From assembly GCF_900604385.1 (NCBI RefSeq), contig NZ_LR027382.1, positions 992,001-1,056,000 of the forward strand: a DNA stretch of 64,000 bases. The letters run 5' to 3'. Positions 54,024-62,050 of the stretch are shown here, one piece after another. The stretch is from Alistipes megaguti (lineage in GTDB: Bacteria > Bacteroidota > Bacteroidia > Bacteroidales > Rikenellaceae). Both the position numbers and the translations under genes were made by a program. A model generated the notes under the pieces. That model was given only the letters and a program-made list of their open reading frames with translations. It was not told the DNA's origin and did no database searches. How positions within the stretch are numbered: the first letter of the stretch is position 1; each line of letters starts with the position of its first letter.

Positions 54024-55313
54024 ATGAACTATAACCAGACTCTCGAATTCCTCTTTCAGTCGTTGCCCGCCTTCGAAACCCAGGGCGCAACGGGGTACAA
54101 GCCGGGATTGGAGCGGATCTCCGCATTCTGCCGACACATCGGAAACCCCCAGCGGAACTTCTTCACCATCCATGTGGCCGGTACGAACGGCAAGGGCTCC
54201 GTGGCACACATCATCGCCTCGGTGCTCCAGCAGGCCGGATACCGGACCGGACTCTTCACCTCGCCCCATCTGATCGACTTCCGCGAGCGCATCCGCGTCG
54301 ACGGCGAGATGATCCCTAAACAGAAGGTTGTCAACTTCGTCGACAAACACCATGACAAGATGGTTGAACTCGAACTCTCGTTCTTCGAAATGACCGCGGC
54401 CATGGCCTTCGACTACTTCGCACAGAGCGACGTCGAGGTCGCCGTCATCGAAACCGGCCTCGGCGGCCGGCTCGATGCCACGAACATCATCGTCCCCATT
54501 CTGAGCGTCATCACCAACATCGGCCTCGAACACACCGCCCTGTTGGGCGACACCCTCCCGAAGATCGCCCGCGAAAAGGCCGGAATCATCAAGAAGAGCA
54601 TTCCGGTGATCATCGGCGAAGCCGATCCCCGCTACAACGAGGTCTTCGAACAGATCGCAGCAGCCAACAAGTCGCGCGTGATCTATGCCGAAAAGGAGTT
54701 CCGCTGCGAGGAGCACCACACAGAGGGTGATTACCAGCACTTCCGGCTCCGCCGCACACGCGACAACCGGGAGTTCGATGCCGAACTCGATCTGAAGGGC
54801 GAATACCAGGTCCGCAACATCGTGACGGCTTCGGCCGCCGTCGACTTCCTCCACGAGGAGACCCCGCTGACGATCTCCCGCCGCGCCTATCTCGAGGGTC
54901 TGCGCAATGCGGCTGCCAACACCTCGCTCATGGGCCGCTGGCAGAAGCTGGGCGACGCCCCGCTGACGATCTGCGACACGGGGCACAACGCCCACGGAAT
55001 CGCCTGGGTGGCCGAGCAGCTCCGCTCGACGCCCCACAGAGAGCTCTACTGCGTCATCGGATTTGTCCGCGACAAGGATCTGGCCCACATTCTGCCCCTG
55101 CTGCCGCGCGAAGCCCATTATCTCTTCACACAGGCCCGCTCCGAAAGGGCGCTTCCCGCCGCCGAACTGGCTGCCAAGGCTGCCATCTACGGGTTACAGG
55201 GTGAAGCCTTCGGGGAGGTGGGCGAGGCCCTGAAGCGGGCTCGCGAACAGGCTTCGGCCGAAGACATGATCTTCATCGGCGGAAGCACCTACGTCGTGGC
55301 CGAGGTGCTCTGA
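54024..55313 (+). CDS. folC: Dihydrofolate/folylpolyglutamate synthase
   Basis: Adds glutamate to folates (and to dihydropteroate) in the cytoplasm using ATP. The Mur-ligase-type fold shows the ATP loop HVAGTNGKGSVAHI, the Omega-loop TGLFTSPHLIDFRERIRVDGEMI, the ETGLGGRLDATNII motif, TNIGLEHTALLGDTLPKIAREKAGIIK, and a C-terminal domain with GRWQKLGDAPLTICDTGHNAHG. 429 residues. Starts 14 bases after lnt. The downstream spacer contains GC-rich tandem repeats. Confidence 0.96.
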   Translation: MNYNQTLEFLFQSLPAFETQGATGYKPGLERISAFCRHIGNPQRNFFTIHVAGTNGKGSVAHIIASVLQQAGYRTGLFTSPHLIDFRERIRVDGEMIPKQKVVNFVDKHHDKMVELELSFFEMTAAMAFDYFAQSDVEVAVIETGLGGRLDATNIIVPILSVITNIGLEHTALLGDTLPKIAREKAGIIKKSIPVIIGEADPRYNEVFEQIAAANKSRVIYAEKEFRCEEHHTEGDYQHFRLRRTRDNREFDAELDLKGEYQVRNIVTASAAVDFLHEETPLTISRRAYLEGLRNAAANTSLMGRWQKLGDAPLTICDTGHNAHGIAWVAEQLRSTPHRELYCVIGFVRDKDLAHILPLLPREAHYLFTQARSERALPAAELAAKAAIYGLQGEAFGEVGEALKRAREQASAEDMIFIGGSTYVVAEVL

Positions 55314-55317
55314 TCCC

Positions 55318-55484
55318 GGCGGGCGAAGGGGCGAGCGGAAAGGCCGGCAGACAGAGAAACCGGCGGGCGGGCGAAGGGGCGAGCGGAAAGGCCGGCAGAC
55401 AGAGAAACCGGCGGGCGGACGAAACCGACGGGCGAAGAAGTCGGCGGGCGGACGAAACCGGCGGGCGAAGAAGTCGGCCGAACA
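55318..55484. repeat. Purine-rich tandem repeats downstream of folC
   Basis: A unit of about 53 bases containing gcgaaggggcgagcgg, aaaggccggcagacagag and aaaccggcgggc occurs twice, followed by a shorter unit (gcggacgaaaccg then acgggcgaagaagtcg) that also occurs twice. The sequence is built of small steps such as gcgggcgga and gaagaagtcgg. Further on, ccgcaattgactcgc recurs around 55551 and 55576. No gene is seen in 55314-55633. Confidence 0.7.
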
Positions 55485-55633
55485 GGTGCGACCGTCGCAG
55501 ATCTCCAACGAAAAACCGGCCCGGCAACCGACACGCAGCATCCGGCCCCCGCAATTGACTCGCTGAACCCGTTCCCGCAATTGACTCGCAGAATCCAACA
55601 GACTCGTAGAATTCCGCCCCCGCAAACCGACAA

Positions 55634-55667
55634 AAAAGAGCGAAACCCCGCAAGGTTCCGCTCTTTT
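55634..55667 (-). terminator. Terminator of the DUF3467 gene
   Basis: aaaagagcggaacc pairs with ggtttcgctctttt on the minus strand (one mismatch), followed by six T. It begins 4 bases after the DUF3467 stop. The hairpin may also work for the plus strand. Confidence 0.85.
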
Positions 55668-55670
55668 GCA

Positions 55671-55976
55671 TCAGGCCTGGCCCATTTTGGGACCCGTATC
55701 CGGAATCGGCGTCGGGGTCGGAATCTCAATCTTGCCCACGTTGCTCTCGTAACGGATGATGTTGTCCTGCAGCGAGCGAAGCAGCCGCTTGGCATGCTCC
55801 GGCGTGAGGATAATGCGACTCTTGACCCGCGCCTTCGCTACCCCCGGAAGCACCGTCGCAAAGTCGATGATGAACTCCGAGGTGGAGTGCGATATGATGG
55901 CCAGATTCGAATAGTGTCCCTGGGCCACCGAATCGTCCAACTCAAGGTCGATACCAAACTGTTTCATCTCTGCCAT
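55671..55976 (-). CDS. DUF3467 family protein
   Basis: A 101-residue cytoplasmic protein, MAEMKQFGIDLELDDSVAQGHYSNLAIISHSTSEFIIDFA, continuing VLPGVAKARVKSRIILTPEHAKRLLRSLQDNIIRYES. This is the full DUF3467 pattern, a short conserved Bacteroidetes family of unknown function. I use the ATG at 55976; longer upstream frames do not resemble the family. Single-gene unit with its own terminator, divergent from the LysE-type gene. Confidence 0.9.
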   Translation of the reverse strand: MAEMKQFGIDLELDDSVAQGHYSNLAIISHSTSEFIIDFATVLPGVAKARVKSRIILTPEHAKRLLRSLQDNIIRYESNVGKIEIPTPTPIPDTGPKMGQA

Positions 55977-56138
55977 TCCCTTCGAAAGATTTGGTTTATG
56001 CAAATTTAACCGCTTTCGGCCCTCGATGGACAACCCCCGGACCAAAAGTTTTCGATATTTTATCAACAGTCCCGACCTCCGGAACATACTCCCGGACCCT
56101 TTTTTCCCGTTTGTTGCCGCGGATACGATCCTTTTTCG

Positions 56139-56146
56139 TATCTTTG
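56139..56146 (+). promoter_or_regulatory. Candidate -7 element of the LysE-type/cmk operon
   Basis: TATCTTTG, 28 bases upstream of the LysE-type start. The -33 element is not well matched. Confidence 0.5.
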
Positions 56147-56174
56147 TCATCCAAACCTGCACACTCCGGGCATT

Positions 56175-56852
56175 ATGGCATTCGAGATCGTTGAAACCCT
56201 CTTCCGCGGAATCTGCGTGGGCGTCGCGGCTTCCATCACCGTCGGCCCCGTAGCCGTGCTGTGCATCCAGCGGACCCTCTCCAAAAGCCGACGGTCGGGA
56301 ATCGTCTCCGGAATCGGAGTCGCCTGCGCCGACACCTTCATGGCCATGGCTGCCCTCTTCTTCTACTCGATGCTCCAAACCCAGATCGAGCAATACAACA
56401 CCCTGCTCAGGGTCATCGGCGGCATCTTCGTCGTCATCGTCGGCGTCTTCATCTTCGCCCAGAACCCCGTCCCCCAGATCCGCCGAAACAGAGCCGGGAA
56501 AAGCTCCCTCTGGCAGGACTTCGCATCGATATTCGGCCTGACGATCGCCAACTTCATCATGGTCGTCCCCTATATCCTCGCCTTCTTCGCCGTCTTCAAA
56601 ATCTCGAGCGGCGAAATGACCGACCATACCGTCGGCGGATTCTTCCGCGCCCTGTTCGTCATCGCCGGATTCTTCTGCGGCGCCGCCACCTGGTGGACCT
56701 TCCTGGCCTGCGTGATCAACCTCTTCCGGAGAAGATTCCGCCCCCGCCACATGCTCACGATCAACCATGTTGCCGGTATCATCATCGGCATCCTCGGCAT
56801 TTACACCATATTATCCACCTTCTTTGACATCTTCCCAAATGTCGGACACTAA
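56175..56852 (+). CDS. LysE-family transporter
   Basis: A 225-residue inner-membrane protein with six hydrophobic segments (GICVGVAASITVGPVAVLCIQRTL at the N-terminus with the Gly-Pro turn of LysE/RhtB exporters; GIGVACADTFMAMAALFFYS; AGIIIGILGIYTILSTFF). These carriers export amino acids or similar small molecules; the substrate cannot be told. Its last 14 bases overlap the start of cmk, so the two are translationally coupled. Confidence 0.82.
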   Translation: MAFEIVETLFRGICVGVAASITVGPVAVLCIQRTLSKSRRSGIVSGIGVACADTFMAMAALFFYSMLQTQIEQYNTLLRVIGGIFVVIVGVFIFAQNPVPQIRRNRAGKSSLWQDFASIFGLTIANFIMVVPYILAFFAVFKISSGEMTDHTVGGFFRALFVIAGFFCGAATWWTFLACVINLFRRRFRPRHMLTINHVAGIIIGILGIYTILSTFFDIFPNVGH

Positions 56853-57561
56853 AAAGACAAATCCCAAAATCATAATCGCCGTCGACGGATACTCCTCCTG
56901 CGGCAAAAGCACCTTCGCAAAGGCCATTGCCGCTCGGCTGGGCTACATCTTCATCGACACCGGCGCCATGTACCGCGCCGTGACGCTCTACGCGCTGGAA
57001 CACGGCGCCATCCGCTCGGGAATGGTCGACGAAGAGGCCGTCGTCAAGCTCCTCGGCGAAATCTCGATCACATTCCGCTTCAACCCCCAGCGCGGAGCCA
57101 GCGACATCTACGTCAACGGCGATCTGGTCGAGGGAAAGATCCGAACGATCGAGGTCTCGAACTGCGTCAGCCAGGTCAGCGCCATTCCCGAAGTGCGCCA
57201 CAAGCTGGTGGCCATGCAGCAGGAGATGGGGCGCCGGCGCGGAGTGGTGATGGACGGACGCGATATCGGAACGGTCGTCTTCCCCGACGCCGAACTGAAA
57301 CTCTTCATGACGGCCGACCCCAAGGTGCGGGCCGAACGCCGTTACAAGGAGTTGCGCGAAAAGGGAATGGAGGTTTCGCTCGAGGAGATCGAGCGTAACG
57401 TCCGCGAACGCGACAAGGCCGACATGAGCCGCGCCGTCTCGCCCCTGCGTCAGGCCGAGGATGCCATCGTACTGGACAACAGCCACATGACCGTCGACGA
57501 ACAGATGACATGGTTCCTCGACCGTTTTGCCCGGGTGACCAGACAGCACCCGGATCGGTAG
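56839..57561 (+). CDS. cmk: Cytidylate kinase
   Basis: Transfers phosphate from ATP to CMP or dCMP in pyrimidine nucleotide salvage. The P-loop is GYSSCGKST (residues 17-25), followed by DTGAMYRAVTLYAL, a CMP-binding insertion, GVVMDGRDIGTVVFPDAELKLFMTAD and the lid region RERDKADMSRAVSPLRQAEDAIVLD. 240 residues. The ATG at 56839 (MSDTKKTNPKIIIAVDG) gives the usual length. Overlaps the LysE-type gene. Confidence 0.95.
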   Translation: MSDTKKTNPKIIIAVDGYSSCGKSTFAKAIAARLGYIFIDTGAMYRAVTLYALEHGAIRSGMVDEEAVVKLLGEISITFRFNPQRGASDIYVNGDLVEGKIRTIEVSNCVSQVSAIPEVRHKLVAMQQEMGRRRGVVMDGRDIGTVVFPDAELKLFMTADPKVRAERRYKELREKGMEVSLEEIERNVRERDKADMSRAVSPLRQAEDAIVLDNSHMTVDEQMTWFLDRFARVTRQHPDR

Positions 57562-57824
57562 AACCGGCTCCGAAGCCCCGAAACGGGTGAAGCAAGGACC
57601 TGCGGATGGAGAAAACCGAGCAGGGAGAAGCGGGCCGAGCGAGGGGGGGGGCAGTGAAAAGAGAGGAATAGGAAGAGAGGGACTCGAGCGTAAGGAGAGG
57701 TGCACACTGGAGAGACCGGACGGAAAGAAGCCGGACGGAAAGAGAGGTCCAAACGCAAGGCGAGATCCGAACAGGCAGGTGCCTTAGGACAACGCGAAGA
57801 GTCGAAATAACTAAAATTGGACTT
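57562..57824. repeat. Purine-rich spacer between cmk and ispH
   Basis: Strongly purine-biased on the plus strand, with a run of nine G near 57643-57651 and the unit gaccggacggaaagaag repeated in altered form (gccggacggaaagag). No gene or terminator was found. Its style resembles the folC-downstream repeats. Confidence 0.5.
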
Positions 57825-58691
57825 ATGCATATCGAGATAGACGACAAATCGGGATTCTGCTTCGGCGTGGTCCGGGCCATCTCGCAGGCCGAGGAGGCCC
57901 TGGCGGAAGGCGGGACGGTCTATTCGCTCGGAGATATCGTCCACAACCGCATCGAGGTCCAGCGCCTCGAGGTGCTGGGGCTCCACACCGTGACCCACGA
58001 CCGGATGGAGGGGATTGCCGGCGGCCGGCTGCTGATCCGAGCCCACGGCGAGCCCCCCACAACCTATGAACGGGCACGAAAGTTGGGGATTCACGTCATC
58101 GATGCCACGTGTCCCGTCGTGGCACGGCTCCAGCGGAGAGTCAAGCAGGCCTACGAGGCGATGCTGCCCGTCGGCGGACAGGTCGTCATCCTCGGAAAGC
58201 GTGGACACGCCGAAGTCGTCGGTCTCACGGGGCAGGTCGACGGACCGATCCTCGTCATCGAACGAGCCGAAGATCTGCGGCAGATCGACTTCGCGCGCCC
58301 GATCCACTTCCTCTCGCAGACCACCCAGAGCATCGCCCTCTTCGAGGAGCTCGGCGCCGAGATGAAACGACGCGCCAAAGTCCCCGAAGACGTCCGCATC
58401 GACGACACGATCTGCCGACAGGTCGCCAACCGCGAGCAGTATCTCACGCAGTTCGCCGCACGCTTCGATGTGGTGATCTTCGTCTGCGGCCGCAAGTCCT
58501 CGAACGGAAAGGTTCTCTCCGAGGTCTGCCGCCGCGCAAACCCGAAGACCCACGTGGTCGAAGAGCCCGCCGAGATCGACAACGGTTGGTTCGCGGGGGC
58601 CCGAAGTGTCGGAATCTGCGGCGCCACCTCCACCCCCAAGTGGCTGATGCAGCAGGTCGCCGATGCAATCGATAAAAGAACAGTTCAGTGA
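57825..58691 (+). CDS. ispH: 4-hydroxy-3-methylbut-2-enyl diphosphate reductase
   Basis: Last enzyme of the MEP isoprenoid pathway, making IPP and DMAPP with a [4Fe-4S] cluster. The three cluster cysteines are at 12 (SGFCFGV), 96 (DATCPVV) and 197 (DTICRQV), exactly the family spacing. Also seen are RAHGEPP, GKRGHAEVVGL and the C-terminal GKVLSEVCRRANPKTHVVE with NGWFAGARSVGICGATSTP. 288 residues. Alone here after the purine-rich spacer; a small membrane gene follows after 18 bases. Confidence 0.97.
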   Translation: MHIEIDDKSGFCFGVVRAISQAEEALAEGGTVYSLGDIVHNRIEVQRLEVLGLHTVTHDRMEGIAGGRLLIRAHGEPPTTYERARKLGIHVIDATCPVVARLQRRVKQAYEAMLPVGGQVVILGKRGHAEVVGLTGQVDGPILVIERAEDLRQIDFARPIHFLSQTTQSIALFEELGAEMKRRAKVPEDVRIDDTICRQVANREQYLTQFAARFDVVIFVCGRKSSNGKVLSEVCRRANPKTHVVEEPAEIDNGWFAGARSVGICGATSTPKWLMQQVADAIDKRTVQ

Positions 58692-58709
58692 ATCATAAAT
58701 AGTTTTTCC

Positions 58710-59192
58710 ATGAAATACTTCATCCGTTCGCTAAAATATTTCTGCGCCCTGTGCGTTCTCTGCCTGGCGATCATGTATCTGAACCGTCTGGCCGGCACGG
58801 CCCGGCTCTCGGTGAGCGACACCTTCTACGTGATGTTCCACACCCCGCGAGGCATGATGCTCCCCGTGGTAATCGTCATCCTGGCCGCCTTCTACCCCAA
58901 ATTCGGATTCGTCTCGCGCCAGGTCGAGGGCGACATCGACGAAAACCGGCAGCAGATCCTCAACGCTTTTGGCTCCGAAGGATTCTCGCTCCGCAGCGAA
59001 GAGGAGGGCACATTGACCTTCCGCGCCGACAACTGGGGCAAAAAACTCCTCATGCTCGGCGAGGACGAACTGAAAGTATCACAATATGGACAATGGATCC
59101 GCATCGAGGGTAACCGCCGCGGCGTGGCCCGCGTCCAGTACCGCCTCGACTCCTACATGCAGATGATTCGTCACGATGAAAAGAATGAATAG
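58710..59192 (+). CDS. Small conserved membrane protein of unknown function
   Basis: 160 residues with two N-terminal membrane segments (YFCALCVLCLAIMYLNRLAG and MMLPVVIVILAAFYPKFGF) and a cytoplasmic C-terminal domain (VEGDIDENRQQILNAFGSEGFSLRSEEEGTLTFRADNW ... GQWIRIEGNRRGVARVQYRLDSYM). It overlaps the S41 protease start by 17 bases, so they are co-translated. I do not know the family; the pattern fits conserved Bacteroidales hypothetical proteins. Confidence 0.7.
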   Translation: MKYFIRSLKYFCALCVLCLAIMYLNRLAGTARLSVSDTFYVMFHTPRGMMLPVVIVILAAFYPKFGFVSRQVEGDIDENRQQILNAFGSEGFSLRSEEEGTLTFRADNWGKKLLMLGEDELKVSQYGQWIRIEGNRRGVARVQYRLDSYMQMIRHDEKNE

Positions 59193-60846
59193 AAAATACC
59201 GCCGTTGGACCGTCGCAGCCGCCGTCGTGGCTGCGGCTGCCGTCACCGTCTTCGCCGCCCGAAACGACTTCGGGCTCGGCCGCAACATGGAGATCACCGT
59301 CAACATGATGCGTGAACTCTCGCTCAACTACGTCGATCCGATCGACCCCGACCGTCTGATGGAGGGGGCCGCCGCCGGCATGGTCAGCGATCTGGACCCC
59401 TACACGGAGTACATCCCCGAAAAGAACATGCAGGACTTCGAACTGCTCACGACCGGCAAGTACGGCGGCATCGGCGCCCTGATCCGCCAGAAGGAGGATT
59501 ACGTCCGCATCGCACAACCCTACGAAGGTTCGCCCGCCGATCTGGCCGGTCTGCGCATCGGTGACAAGATCCTCGCCATCGACGGAAAGGATGCCCGAGG
59601 CTTGACCACGCAACAGGTCTCCGACCGGCTGAAGGGACAGCCCGGCAGCAAGGTCCGCGTGACGGTCGAACACCTCGACGGCACGCAGGAGACCCAGAGC
59701 ATCCGCCGCCAGCGCATCGCCATCCCCGGAGTCCCCTATGCCGGGTGGATCGCCGACGGCATCGCCTACATCCGCCACAGCGACTTCACCGAAGGATGTT
59801 ACGAGGAGATGCGCGCCGCCCTGGAGCGTCTGCGCCGGGAGGGCGAGCTGAAGGGGCTCGTGCTGGACTACCGCTCGAACGGCGGAGGTATCATGCAGGA
59901 GGCCGTCAAGATCCTCGGCATGTTCGTCCCCAAGGGAACGGAGGTCGTCAGCACGAAGGGCCGCTCGGAGAATTCAAAGCAGGACTTCCGCACCGAGACG
60001 GAACCCATTCTGCCCGATCTGCCCCTCGTCGTACTGATCAACGGCAACACGGCCTCGGCTGCCGAGATCGTATCAGGGGCCCTGCAGGATCTCGACCGAG
60101 CCGTCCTGATCGGCCAGCGCAGCTTCGGAAAGGGGCTCGTCCAGACAACCCGCCCCCTGGGTTACAACACCATGCTCAAGCTCACCACCGCCAAGTACTA
60201 CATTCCCTCGGGGCGCTGCATCCAGGCCATCGACTACTCCCACTCGCAGGAGGGGAGCGTGCGCACGGTGCCCGACTCGCTGATCTCCGAATTCTCGACC
60301 CGCGCCGGCCGGAAGGTCTATGACGGCGGCGGAATCATGCCCGACATCCGCACCGAACCCGAATACATCTCCCGCTTCGCCGTAACGCTCTATGCCCTGG
60401 GATTCATCGAGGACTTCGGGGACGAATACACCCGCCGGAACCCCGGCAAGCAGATCGACATCCGCTCGTTCTCGATCACCGATGCCGACTATGCCGATTT
60501 CGAGGCCTTCATGAAGGACAAGAAGGTCCCCTATGAATCGGATACCCGCCGGGCAATCAAAGCCCTGAAGAAGGCGGCCGAGGAGGACCGGTTCACCGAT
60601 CTCGAAGAGCGCTTCGAAAAACTCGAGGCCGAACTCAAGGACGACACCCAGACCAATCTCGAAACTTATCGCGAACAGATCGTCGATGCCATCAACAACG
60701 ACATCGTCCTGCGCCACGGCTATCAGGCCGGCGTGATCGAACACTCGCTCGGAGACGATCCCGAAGTCAAACGCGCCCTCGAGGTGCTCGGCGCCCCCGA
60801 AGAGTATGCCCGGATCACGACCAGTCAGGATACCGCCCGCAAATAG
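59176..60846 (+). CDS. S41 family carboxy-terminal processing protease
   Basis: A 556-residue periplasmic protease anchored by an N-terminal helix (WTVAAAVVAAAAVTVFAA). A PDZ domain (YGGIGALIRQKEDYVRIAQPYEGSPADLAGLRIGDKILAIDGKD, about 95-180) precedes the catalytic core with Ser294 (NGNTASAAEIVSG) and Lys319 (RSFGKGLVQTT), the Ser/Lys pair of CtpA/tail-specific proteases. The C-terminal helical tail (RFTDLEERFEKLEAELKDDTQ) is typical of Bacteroidetes members. It trims or degrades cell-envelope proteins. A histidine kinase gene follows after 16 bases. Confidence 0.93.
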   Translation: MKRMNRKYRRWTVAAAVVAAAAVTVFAARNDFGLGRNMEITVNMMRELSLNYVDPIDPDRLMEGAAAGMVSDLDPYTEYIPEKNMQDFELLTTGKYGGIGALIRQKEDYVRIAQPYEGSPADLAGLRIGDKILAIDGKDARGLTTQQVSDRLKGQPGSKVRVTVEHLDGTQETQSIRRQRIAIPGVPYAGWIADGIAYIRHSDFTEGCYEEMRAALERLRREGELKGLVLDYRSNGGGIMQEAVKILGMFVPKGTEVVSTKGRSENSKQDFRTETEPILPDLPLVVLINGNTASAAEIVSGALQDLDRAVLIGQRSFGKGLVQTTRPLGYNTMLKLTTAKYYIPSGRCIQAIDYSHSQEGSVRTVPDSLISEFSTRAGRKVYDGGGIMPDIRTEPEYISRFAVTLYALGFIEDFGDEYTRRNPGKQIDIRSFSITDADYADFEAFMKDKKVPYESDTRRAIKALKKAAEEDRFTDLEERFEKLEAELKDDTQTNLETYREQIVDAINNDIVLRHGYQAGVIEHSLGDDPEVKRALEVLGAPEEYARITTSQDTARK

Positions 60847-60862
60847 TCTGCAGTTCCGATAA

Positions 60863-62050
60863 ATGCCGCCGGCCATGAAAATCCATGCGCACAAATTCTC
60901 GTTCCGAAACCGCGTCGTCGTCATCATCGTCGGCGTGGCGCTCGGCGCCGTGTCGCTGCTCTACACCAACGAAATGGCCCGCAAACTCAAGGGTAAGGAG
61001 CAGCACGACGTGGCCCTCTGGGCCCACGCCATGGAGCGCGTCAGCCGCGATATGATGGGAACCATTCAGGACCCCCTGGTCGCCGATATCATGTCCACCG
61101 GAAACAACATTCCGTTCATCATCACCGACGAAAACCTCGAGGTCATCAACTCACACCTGATCCCCGACAAGATCATCGACCACCCCGATCGGCTCCGCAG
61201 GCAGATCGACAAGTTCATGTCCGAAAACCAGCCCATTCCCGTGCGGTTCCGATTCTCGTCGGAACACTACCACCTGATCTTCTACGGAAAATCGGCCCTG
61301 CTCAAGTCGCTCTACTACTTTCCCTATATTCAGATCATCGTCATCGCGGCGTTCATCACCCTGGGATTCATTGCCTTCCGCTCGTCGAAGCACGACGAGC
61401 AGAACCGCGTCTGGATCGGTCTGGCCAAGGAGACCGCCCACCAGCTGGGCACTCCGACCTCCTCGCTGCTCGGATGGATCGAGTATCTCCGCTCGCAGAA
61501 TATCGACCAGGCGGCCGTCGAAGAGATGAACAAGGACCTCACCCACCTGATGAAGATCACCGACCGCTTCTCGAAGATCGGCTCCGAAACCCCGCTCACC
61601 CCGGCGAACATCAACGAGGTGGTCGGAGAATCGGTCATGTACTTCCGCAAGCGGATCCCCCGCAACGTCACCCTCGACTACAACGGGCTGGCCATCGCCC
61701 CCGTACAGGCCAACATCAATGCCGCCCTGTTCGAGTGGGTGGTCGAGAACCTCATGAAAAACTCGCTCGACGCCCTGCAGGGACACGGCACCATCGACGT
61801 CAGGATCTCTTCGGACGACAAACACGTCATGATCGATGTAAAGGATACCGGAAAGGGAATCCCCAAAAGCAACTGGAAACGCATCTTCGAGCCCGGATTC
61901 ACCACCAAAACCCGCGGCTGGGGACTCGGACTGTCGCTCTCGAGACGTATCGTCGAGGAGTATCACCAGGGTAAGATCGCCGTGATCGACTCCGAAATCG
62001 GCAAGGGAACCACCATCCGCATCACCCTTAAACGCACCTTTGCCGCATGA
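60863..62050 (+). CDS. Sensor histidine kinase
   Basis: A 395-residue inner-membrane kinase. One helix near the N-terminus (VVVIIVGVALGAVSLLYT) and one near 150-175 (YYFPYIQIIVIAAFITLGFIAF) bracket a periplasmic sensor of about 120 residues. The H-box is AKETAHQLGTPTSSLLGWIEYL, the ATPase domain has NLMKNSLDALQGHG, DVKDTGKGIP and GWGLGLSLSRRIVEEYHQGKI. There is no HAMP domain and no adjacent response regulator, so its partner lies elsewhere. ATG 60863 or the ATG at 60875 are possible. It overlaps the DUF4271 gene by four bases. Confidence 0.9.
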   Translation: MPPAMKIHAHKFSFRNRVVVIIVGVALGAVSLLYTNEMARKLKGKEQHDVALWAHAMERVSRDMMGTIQDPLVADIMSTGNNIPFIITDENLEVINSHLIPDKIIDHPDRLRRQIDKFMSENQPIPVRFRFSSEHYHLIFYGKSALLKSLYYFPYIQIIVIAAFITLGFIAFRSSKHDEQNRVWIGLAKETAHQLGTPTSSLLGWIEYLRSQNIDQAAVEEMNKDLTHLMKITDRFSKIGSETPLTPANINEVVGESVMYFRKRIPRNVTLDYNGLAIAPVQANINAALFEWVVENLMKNSLDALQGHGTIDVRISSDDKHVMIDVKDTGKGIPKSNWKRIFEPGFTTKTRGWGLGLSLSRRIVEEYHQGKIAVIDSEIGKGTTIRITLKRTFAA

